Assembly: GCA_036641395.1 (NCBI GenBank)
Contig: JAVWEY010000055.1
Location: 1 to 6,585, forward strand
Reading direction: 5' to 3'
Source of the DNA: JAVXTH01 sp036641395
GTDB taxonomy: Bacteria > Bacillota_I > Bacilli_A > Erysipelotrichales > Erysipelotrichaceae
Length of the DNA: 6,585 nucleotides
Shown here: positions 1 through 5,483 of the stretch, one piece after another
How positions within the stretch are numbered: the stretch's first letter is position 1
Layout of the letters: every line of letters begins with the position of its first letter
Translations under genes and position numbers: made by a program
The notes under the pieces: model-generated
What the model saw: the letters and a program-made list of their open reading frames with translations, nothing else
What the model was told of the DNA's origin: nothing
Database searches by the model: none

Positions 1-2
1 CG

Positions 3-305
3 ATGGAAGAAATAGCAACAAAAATATATGAAAAAGGAGCAAGACAGGTTACCGAAATATTGATTGCAGTTAACCAAACAATAGAAAGTACATCACTTAT
101 CTATAAGCATCCAAGGTGTAAAAATTGTGGTGGTGAGTTACGGTTACGATTGAACAAAAGAGATAATTCAATCTTTTTTGGATGCGTAAATTATCAAGAT
201 GGAAAAATTCACCCAACATTAAGTTGCAAAGAAGGATTGCATCAAATTAAATTGATAAATAAGTTTGAGCAAATTGATAACGTGGATCTTAAAGATGCTT
301 ATTAA
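3..305 (+). CDS. Zinc-ribbon (topoisomerase C4-finger-like) protein, probably partial
   Basis: This is a 100-residue reading frame ending at TAA 303-305. The ATG lies two bases from the window edge, so no ribosome binding site can be seen; this Met may be internal and the product may be the C-terminus of a longer protein. The N-terminal third looks helical. A Cys cluster follows: C39-x2-C42-GGEL, then an F-F-G-C61-V-N-Y stretch and C75. The order CxxCGG, a basic beta segment, then FxGCxxY resembles the zinc-binding C4 finger found at the C-terminus of type IA topoisomerases and appended to many nucleases, helicases and restriction-type proteins. The last Cys pair is unusually far apart (13 residues between), filled by a Lys/His/Pro-containing insert. 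A DNA- or RNA-binding role is inferred from the finger; the parent enzyme cannot be named. It has no evident link to the rest of the window. Confidence 0.6.
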   Translation: MEEIATKIYEKGARQVTEILIAVNQTIESTSLIYKHPRCKNCGGELRLRLNKRDNSIFFGCVNYQDGKIHPTLSCKEGLHQIKLINKFEQIDNVDLKDAY

Positions 306-443
306 AAATGCTTTTAAAAGATATGTGTTGATACGGAGAAGAATTTTTTAATTCAATTATATCAAAGCTTGAAGAAACTTATATAGATACTTAACTAAAT
401 TGTATGAGCACATCTACAAAATTAAATAAACTTTTAGGTATCA

Positions 444-504
444 AGATTATTTCATGAGATTTTTGCATAATATAGTTGATAATTGGCAGTCATTGAAATA
501 ATCT
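444..504. repeat. 11-bp perfect inverted repeat with 39-bp spacer
   Basis: The arm AGATTATTTCA at 444-454 is the exact reverse complement of TGAAATAATCT at 494-504. With a single bulged T at 493, the stem extends by three more pairs (455-457 with 490-492). The arms are A/T-rich and the loop is 39 bases. The element lies between two convergent genes, so it could form a stem in the 3' end of either transcript. It lacks the short loop and U-tract of an intrinsic terminator. It could equally be the trace of a small mobile element or a chance AT-rich repeat. Confidence 0.5.
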
Positions 505-508
505 CTGG

Positions 509-538
509 TTGACAGTGGATACACCACCATTAAATAAT
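509..538 (+). promoter_or_regulatory. Possible promoter reading antisense into the operon 3' end
   Basis: A perfect TTGACA -35 hexamer at 509-514 is followed after 18 bases by AATAAT (533-538), matching five of six -10 positions. No gene on the + strand begins downstream. A transcript from here would run antisense to the end of the membrane-anchored protein gene. In such AT-rich DNA the -10 match is weak evidence, so this is a tentative call. Confidence 0.25.
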
Positions 539-565
539 AGAAATGAATTGAATACAAAATGAGAT

Positions 566-1885
566 TTAAACTAATTTATTTTTTCTTCTAAAATAAACAA
601 TTGTAAATATATTAGTGGTGATTAAGAGTAAGGAGACAATCACAAAGAACATGAATTTCGTATTATTTGATGATATTACTAACTCATAATTACTTTGTGT
701 AATTGGTGCTGTGTTTGAAAAAGGTTGTAAACTATTACTTGTCTTTTCATATTGATATAAACAAGGTTTATTATCTTCATTCATCAAATAAACTAAAGCA
801 AAATTCTTAAATTGTTTATCATTAAACTTCCAACCATCTAATAATTGTCCATCAATACTTATTTGTTGATAGGTATAACCTTGCATTTTCTTAAGATTAT
901 CAGGAACACTAATAATATAAAATGCTTTATTTGTTAGGGTTACTTGTTTATAAATGGAAGTAACTTTTTTATTATAAAGATAAAAGTTTTTTTCACCATT
1001 ATCATTAACAAGATAAACAAGCGTTTTCTTTGTGTTTGGATTATACCAAGCGTTAATCTGCTTCCCATTCATTTTAATGGTTGTTGCTTGGAAACCATGA
1101 GGTATTTGTAGTCCCTCTAAATTTCTTACGACTCCTAATTTATTCTTCTCAAAATTAGTGAAGATTAAAGGCTTTTCATCAACCATTATTTCGATTAAAT
1201 AACTCTTGGTCGCCTCGTTTTCAGCAGTACAAATAAGTTCAATTAGATTTTTCCCTGCTTTTAAGCCATGTTTTCCATTTCCTATAATATTTGCTTGTGA
1301 ATCTTCAACCATTCCCTTTAGTTCAATTTCAGTAACATCTGCTTCAAGACTTACTTTATAGTTAGTTACATCACGACTAAAGGTTGGGGCTAATTTTCCT
1401 TTTGAAATACTAAGCGAAATAAGATTATTGTTAAAGGAGCGTTTATCACTTGGTAGTGGTGCCACGGCATTGGGTTTTGTCGTAGATGGATTAGATGGCT
1501 TTGGTTTAGAAGGTGTTGTAGTTCCTCCACCAGAAGTCGGAGGAATGATACTAACACTACCTGAACCGATATGTCTTTCTGAGGCATCAATTGGTGGGAC
1601 TACGCTAGTATCAACGGTATCAATGCCAGTAAAGGTAATGGAAGCAGTGCCAGATGCTCCAGCACGTGCCGTGGCACTTACTGATCTTCCTCGATCACAG
1701 AAATTACTTGCACTTATAATTGTCGCATTACTAGCGGTTACCCGAATTGCTCCTTCTAGATAACCGCATTGAACTTCAATTGTGAAATTGCTATTAGGTG
1801 CAATACTACCAGCATGGATATTTTCACTATGAAAAAAGAATAAAGTGACTAAGACGATAAATAGGTATCTCTTCTTATTTTTCAT
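566..1885 (-). CDS. Membrane-anchored surface protein with cadherin-like beta-sandwich domain
   Basis: The product is 439 residues. A signal peptide (basic MKNKKR, hydrophobic core about 7-18, likely cleavage after A25) is followed by a beta-rich N-domain (about 26-115, with C40 and C63 as a possible disulfide). A Pro/Ser/Thr/Gly linker (about 115-150) leads to a domain at about 155-237 resembling the cadherin-like beta-sandwich family (Pfam Cadherin-like, PF12733), recognisable by L-x-S-L-S-I-S-x-G, then F-x-x-x-V-T-N-Y and a closing Y-L-I-E-I. Residues about 252-395 hold two related units around F265 and Y337, each ending in V-Y-L-x-N-x-(D/N)-x and then a (F/C)-Y/L-x-Y segment. A transmembrane helix (about 411-431) and a basic tail FRRKNKLV anchor it, leaving the bulk outside. 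ATG 1885 is preferred over ATG 1900 because AAGGGAG lies 5 bases upstream of it. It starts 11 bases after the M6 protease stop, so the two genes are almost certainly co-transcribed. Function is unknown; a surface receptor or partner for the protease is inference. Confidence 0.85.
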   Translation of the reverse strand: MKNKKRYLFIVLVTLFFFHSENIHAGSIAPNSNFTIEVQCGYLEGAIRVTASNATIISASNFCDRGRSVSATARAGASGTASITFTGIDTVDTSVVPPIDASERHIGSGSVSIIPPTSGGGTTTPSKPKPSNPSTTKPNAVAPLPSDKRSFNNNLISLSISKGKLAPTFSRDVTNYKVSLEADVTEIELKGMVEDSQANIIGNGKHGLKAGKNLIELICTAENEATKSYLIEIMVDEKPLIFTNFEKNKLGVVRNLEGLQIPHGFQATTIKMNGKQINAWYNPNTKKTLVYLVNDNGEKNFYLYNKKVTSIYKQVTLTNKAFYIISVPDNLKKMQGYTYQQISIDGQLLDGWKFNDKQFKNFALVYLMNEDNKPCLYQYEKTSNSLQPFSNTAPITQSNYELVISSNNTKFMFFVIVSLLLITTNIFTIVYFRRKNKLV

Positions 1886-1890
1886 AATAA

Positions 1891-1897
1891 CTCCCTT
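1891..1897 (-). promoter_or_regulatory. Ribosome binding site deciding the start of the anchored protein
   Basis: On the - strand AAGGGAG sits 5 bases before ATG 1885. An in-frame ATG at 1900, which overlaps the protease TGA as ATGA, has no comparable site at the right distance. The start at 1885 also puts the basic MKNKKR at the very N-terminus, as expected for a signal peptide. Confidence 0.75.
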
Positions 1898-4800
1898 CAT
1901 TGAACTATCTTCGCGATTTTCAAAATATCATTTTTAATTAGCGCATAATCCATAGATCTTATTTTCTTATTGCCGTCGACATCACCTGCTACATAACTAG
2001 CAGCGGATAATTTACTAATATTCAAAATATCGTTTTTCACTAACGCATAATCCATAGAAGTTATTTTCCCATCACCATTTACATCACCCCGAACAACAAC
2101 GTTGAAATGATATACACGATGAGTATTATCTCTTGTAGAAACAAGCAATTGATATCCTGTTTTCATCATCGTGTTTTCATCCACATGAATCATTTGATTA
2201 TTCGAATCATATAAATTGACACTATACTGATCATTATTTTTTAAGGATTGGATTATTCTAAATACGTTGTTTGTTTCTTTTATAGGAAAACCAGTTAAGT
2301 AGTTCTCATTTAACTTAATGTTATGATGAGCGAAAGATGAATTCATTTCATTTGTAAGTGGTTTTATATCATCATTTTTAATTAATACAAATTCAATGGC
2401 GGTAACATAAGAATTTGAATCACCAGCAGTTTCTCCATTAAACTTCCATTCTTGCCAACCATTATTATTAATAAAAACTCGATATAATAAGGAATAATTA
2501 TTTAAATTATTTATTGAAAATTTAACTTGTTTTATTTCCGTTCCCTCATTACCTAAAAGCGTAGAAGAATTAATATTAGAATATATCGTCCAATCTTTTC
2601 CTTCCATTAATATTTCACTATGCAAACTCACATTTGATTTGACATTTTTAAGTTCAATATTTAAATTATCCAAGCGAAGATTGGAATTTAACGTTCCTGC
2701 AGTATTTCCCTCACTTACATAAGATAACCAGTTCTTTGATTGTGATTTTGCACGATAAGTGATCGTTGCCTCGTTTGTAGTCTTTTCATTTTGATAATGA
2801 TCCGTGAAGTCACTACTAGTTACAAATACATTAACAGGTATTGACATAATCTTATTACCTACCGCAATATCTACATTCATAATGGTAGTACCGATTGAAC
2901 TTCCTGTGACTTTTTTAGTTATATTATTATAAGAAGCGATGCTTGGATCACTGAAATGAATTGTATATTGATAGGAAGCTGTAGGTTTTGTGGAAATTGG
3001 TAAAGAAGCGGAATTTATATTATTTAATTGCAAAGAAATATCATTTGTTTTAAGAATACCGGTAATGCCTGAAACATCAATCTTATTTTGTGCGAAAGTT
3101 TGTCCGGTTGCAAGCATATCATAGAAACAATTTGTATAATTTATTATATTGCCAAATTGTTGACCTACAAATCCACCAATGGTTAGACTACCATTACTGA
3201 CACTTCCATTGGCAAAACAATTGACAAAGGATCCGCCTTGATTTAAACCAACAAAACCAGCAACATTATTTCCACCATTTACGGTAACACTTGCACTACA
3301 ATTACTTATTTGTGATTGATCTCCATTTGTTCCGATAAAACCTCCGGCACCTAGATTTGTATTTTTACTAGATGGGGTGGATGTTACACTTCCACTTGTT
3401 GAAATGTTTGTGGCCTTACCCGACATCGTTCCAGCAAGTGTACCAACATGAGTATCTTGTTTTCCTACGACATTGATATTCTCTAAGTTTAAGTTACTAA
3501 CTTCTGCTTCAAAATCGATAAAATCAAACATCCCAGAACCTTGATTAATTTTTATATTTTTAAGTGATTTATTAGATCCGTCAAAAGTTCCACGAAAGAA
3601 TTCAATTGGGCTAAAAACTGTACCTGCAAAATCGATATCATTTGCTAACTTAAAATGTTGGTCACTTTTATTTCGCATTGTATTAAAATCACTTATTGTT
3701 TTAATAATATACGGATCGACTACTGTACCGGATCCAAGTAGGGTTGGTACACTTACATCAATTGTAATCGAATCACTCGTTACATCCGTAATTGTAACTT
3801 TAATACCACTATTCGTACCGTTTTTATAATACAAGGAATCCTTATTCCAACTTGAAGTAGTTTCATCTAATCCTAATCCATAAGCATTACCAACTTTAGG
3901 TAAAATCACCGCATCACTTAGTGTCCCCTCACCCCGACCTAATACTGTTTCGTTTGGACGAAAGACGTACATATAGTCATTTAGACCATCATTTTTACCA
4001 CCAATATTTGACCCCATTGTTTCATCAATACGATAAATTATTAATCCATCACTTCTACCAACTCTTGATGAAGTCGTATCAGGTTTAATATAAGTATCAA
4101 TTACAAATGTTTCGTTATTATTTAAAGGACTTTTAAACTTAATTGCTGTTTGTTCATTTGGATTTATATATTTAGGCATTTGTAAGGTAACCTTACTGCT
4201 CGTACTTCTTTCTTCAATTTCACTACCCCACTTTAACCAATGCCTTGACATTATTGAAGTAATTGCTTGTGGACTACTAGGATTTGTCTCAGCCATAATA
4301 TCGTAAAAGGCAACTGGTTTACCAGAGTTATCTCCTCGATACAAATCAGGTAAGCCTAATGTATGTAAATATTCATGGTGAATCACTGCGTAACTTGGAC
4401 GATTCACTTTAAAATTTCCATTTATATTTTGATAAGAAAAAGGACTTCCTGCTTCCTGTGTATTGCTTACACTAATTAAATTATAAGAGCCTAAGGACTT
4501 TCCAAGAATCTTTGTCGAACATGATGCATCATTCTTGTGGGACCACAATAATTCACTCCATCCAACATCATTATTATTTGGTGCCTCCATAAAAAAAGTA
4601 ATGGCATCAATGAAATTATCATTCCCAGAATCAATCTGTTCTGCTTTTAGATTTCGTTCGATGGATGGTTTAATCGCATTCATTATTTCTTCAATCAAAG
4701 CATCTTCGCGTTTTCCCATTTCCCCTGGTGCATAACCAACGTCATTTGTACTAGTCTTTTTCTTATAATAAGAGCGATTCTTTAAGGACATATAGGATAT

Positions 4801-5256
4801 TGTTTTATTAGTTTCATCCTTTGGGAAGAAACTAGTCGTTACATCTAATTTTTGATAACTATACTTTTTTATATATTCTTTTAAAGGTATAAGGTTTCCT
4901 TCTATATAGCCAGCACCAACATATTTACCACCAGTATTCATAACCATATCGGCTGCCTTTAACGTATTTTCATCATCTAAATGAGTGTTGGTTTCATCAG
5001 GGAACTCAACAAAAACGGATAAATAAGCAACATTTCTTGTGGCACTTCGACTCCGCTTATTAAGTACCACTTGTTTTTGATTTGCGATTGGTGTTCTTCC
5101 ATATAATTCATTATAGTTCATTAAATGAGAATCGTTTTGTTCTTCTGAACTTGCATCTTCTGTATTAATTCTTTCTTCCACGGCAAAAATGGATACTGGA
5201 AGATAATTCAGTATCATACTTATAATAAGAAATAGTGATAATAATTGTTTTTTCAT
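1897..5256 (-). CDS. Secreted M6-family metalloprotease with GLUG, ChW-like and dockerin modules
   Basis: The product is 1119 residues and is predicted to be a secreted zinc endopeptidase of the immune-inhibitor-A-like M6 group. Modules in order: signal peptide (likely cleaved after A25); a short propeptide-like region with a basic KRSRSATR stretch; the catalytic domain (about 80-505) with an M6-type WSHK at 238-241, the zincin motif H294-E-Y-L-H298-T-L-G301-L-P-D304 and a Met-turn-like YDIM ending at M321; GLUG-type repeats (about 604-712) with conserved G-G-F-(I/V)-G turns; an Ig/BIG2-like stretch (about 745-810); three ChW-like repeats centred on W843, W889 and W934; a beta-rich pre-dockerin region (about 975-1055); and a type I dockerin pair (1058-1119). 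The start is well supported: TGAGGTGA lies 6 bases before ATG 5256 and a good promoter lies upstream. It is the first gene of the operon with the membrane-anchored protein. The catalytic residues are intact. The substrate is unknown: host glycoprotein, mucin or the cell's own surface proteins are all possible. Confidence 0.9.
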   Translation of the reverse strand: MKKQLLSLFLIISMILNYLPVSIFAVEERINTEDASSEEQNDSHLMNYNELYGRTPIANQKQVVLNKRSRSATRNVAYLSVFVEFPDETNTHLDDENTLKAADMVMNTGGKYVGAGYIEGNLIPLKEYIKKYSYQKLDVTTSFFPKDETNKTISYMSLKNRSYYKKKTSTNDVGYAPGEMGKREDALIEEIMNAIKPSIERNLKAEQIDSGNDNFIDAITFFMEAPNNNDVGWSELLWSHKNDASCSTKILGKSLGSYNLISVSNTQEAGSPFSYQNINGNFKVNRPSYAVIHHEYLHTLGLPDLYRGDNSGKPVAFYDIMAETNPSSPQAITSIMSRHWLKWGSEIEERSTSSKVTLQMPKYINPNEQTAIKFKSPLNNNETFVIDTYIKPDTTSSRVGRSDGLIIYRIDETMGSNIGGKNDGLNDYMYVFRPNETVLGRGEGTLSDAVILPKVGNAYGLGLDETTSSWNKDSLYYKNGTNSGIKVTITDVTSDSITIDVSVPTLLGSGTVVDPYIIKTISDFNTMRNKSDQHFKLANDIDFAGTVFSPIEFFRGTFDGSNKSLKNIKINQGSGMFDFIDFEAEVSNLNLENINVVGKQDTHVGTLAGTMSGKATNISTSGSVTSTPSSKNTNLGAGGFIGTNGDQSQISNCSASVTVNGGNNVAGFVGLNQGGSFVNCFANGSVSNGSLTIGGFVGQQFGNIINYTNCFYDMLATGQTFAQNKIDVSGITGILKTNDISLQLNNINSASLPISTKPTASYQYTIHFSDPSIASYNNITKKVTGSSIGTTIMNVDIAVGNKIMSIPVNVFVTSSDFTDHYQNEKTTNEATITYRAKSQSKNWLSYVSEGNTAGTLNSNLRLDNLNIELKNVKSNVSLHSEILMEGKDWTIYSNINSSTLLGNEGTEIKQVKFSINNLNNYSLLYRVFINNNGWQEWKFNGETAGDSNSYVTAIEFVLIKNDDIKPLTNEMNSSFAHHNIKLNENYLTGFPIKETNNVFRIIQSLKNNDQYSVNLYDSNNQMIHVDENTMMKTGYQLLVSTRDNTHRVYHFNVVVRGDVNGDGKITSMDYALVKNDILNISKLSAASYVAGDVDGNKKIRSMDYALIKNDILKIAKIVQ
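1921..2089 (-). repeat. Duplicated dockerin repeat visible at DNA level
   Basis: Two units offset by exactly 102 bases (34 codons) encode the two dockerin half-repeats: 1921-1987 and 2023-2089. The most conserved block is 15 identical bases, CGCATAATCCATAGA, at 1942-1956 and again at 2044-2058. Both encode the S-M-D-Y-A-L stretch. In protein the loops begin at D1058 (D-V-N-G-D-G-K-I-T-S-M-D) and D1092 (D-V-D-G-N-K-K-I-R-S-M-D), followed by nearly identical helices A-L-(V/I)-K-N-D-I-L. The second loop has Lys at 1097 where Gly is usual. Confidence 0.8.
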
Positions 5257-5262
5257 ATAGAT

Positions 5263-5270
5263 TCACCTCA
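5263..5270 (-). promoter_or_regulatory. Ribosome binding site of the M6 protease gene
   Basis: On the - strand TGAGGTGA precedes ATG 5256 with a 6-base spacer. It is a strong Shine-Dalgarno match and fixes the start, which directly opens a typical signal peptide (MKKQ followed by a hydrophobic core). Confidence 0.75.
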
Positions 5271-5313
5271 CGGCTGCGAGTTGGATTTATAAAGATATGG
5301 TTTGATTTACTAA

Positions 5314-5342
5314 ATAATAACAAAATACTACTAATGTGTAAA
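5314..5342 (-). promoter_or_regulatory. Promoter of the protease operon
   Basis: On the - strand TTTACA (5342-5337) is separated by 17 bases from TATTAT (5319-5314). A TGT immediately before the -10 gives an extended -10 element. Both hexamers match five of six sigma-A-type consensus positions. Transcription would begin near 5307, giving a leader of about 50 bases before ATG 5256. No clear operator palindrome is seen around it. Confidence 0.6.
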
Positions 5343-5420
5343 TGAAAATGCCTAATATCTACTATATTTACTCAAAACATTCGTTTGATATATATAATAT
5401 AAATAAATATGTAAATGGTA

Positions 5421-5450
5421 TTCGCCCTTTTTTTAGGTTTGTTGTATAAT
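5421..5450 (+). promoter_or_regulatory. Candidate galE promoter
   Basis: A perfect TATAAT at 5445-5450 lies 33 bases before the galE start. The matching -35 region is poor (TTCGCC at 5421-5426, 18-base spacer), so the promoter may be weak or activator-dependent. A second perfect TATAAT at 5393-5398 is a fallback but also lacks a well-placed -35. The position of this box inside the upstream extension of the galE frame argues against the earlier ATG at 5415. Confidence 0.45.
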
Positions 5451-5469
5451 ATAAAAAGCAATCACAAAT

Positions 5470-5475
5470 GGAGGA
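5470..5475 (+). promoter_or_regulatory. Ribosome binding site deciding the galE start
   Basis: GGAGGA lies 8 bases before ATG 5484. The open frame runs back to ATG 5415, but that earlier start has no Shine-Dalgarno, overlaps the TATAAT box and would add a 23-residue extension ahead of the Rossmann beta-strand that normally opens GalE. Confidence 0.8.
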
Positions 5476-5483
5476 CATATCTT

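Larger units (their letters stand above)
306..565. other. Intergenic stretch without a recognisable gene
   Basis: This AT-rich gap lies between two convergent genes. All six frames are broken by frequent stops. A few short protein-like stretches occur on the + strand in different frames (about 20 codons each near 337-392, 434-500 and 505-560). A 27-codon ATG frame on the - strand starts at 530 without a Shine-Dalgarno. I cannot match any of these to a family, so they may be chance or decayed coding DNA. No GC-rich stem followed by a T-run is seen on either strand, so neither flanking gene has a clear intrinsic terminator here. Confidence 0.5.

Noticed and set aside
341..354. GAATT-TTTT-AATTC hairpin after the zinc-ribbon gene as a terminator
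   Set aside because: The stem is only 5 bp and nearly all A/T, with no T-run after it; it is too weak to call.
515..527. GTGG-ATACA-CCAC hairpin as a terminator of the protease operon
   Set aside because: The stem is only 4 bp and no T-run follows on the - strand.
1390..1590. 66-codon open frame on the - strand in another frame
   Set aside because: It is fully contained in the anchored protein gene, with no ribosome binding site or recognisable domain.
1428..1763. 111-codon open frame on the + strand
   Set aside because: It lies antisense to the N-domain and linker of the anchored protein. Its Gly/Val/Pro/Leu-rich content mirrors the Ser/Thr/Pro linker on the other strand. The sense frame has a signal peptide, domains and a Shine-Dalgarno, so this is a shadow.
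1898..1900. ATG overlapping the protease stop as ATGA, suggesting translational coupling
   Set aside because: It is a plausible coupling arrangement, but the ATG at 1885 has a well-spaced AAGGGAG and a better signal-peptide start. The ATGA overlap is probably incidental.
4535..4735. 66-codon open frame on the + strand
   Set aside because: It is antisense to the catalytic domain of the M6 protease, which is clearly the real gene there.
5415..5483. Upstream ATG extension of galE
   Set aside because: It has no Shine-Dalgarno, contains the TATAAT box and would precede the normal N-terminal MKILVCGG start of the family.
5281..5483. Riboswitch, CRISPR or origin-like repeats in the divergent region
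   Set aside because: The stretch is AT-rich with promoter boxes only. I found no regular repeats and no conserved leader structure; the leaders are only about 27-50 bases.
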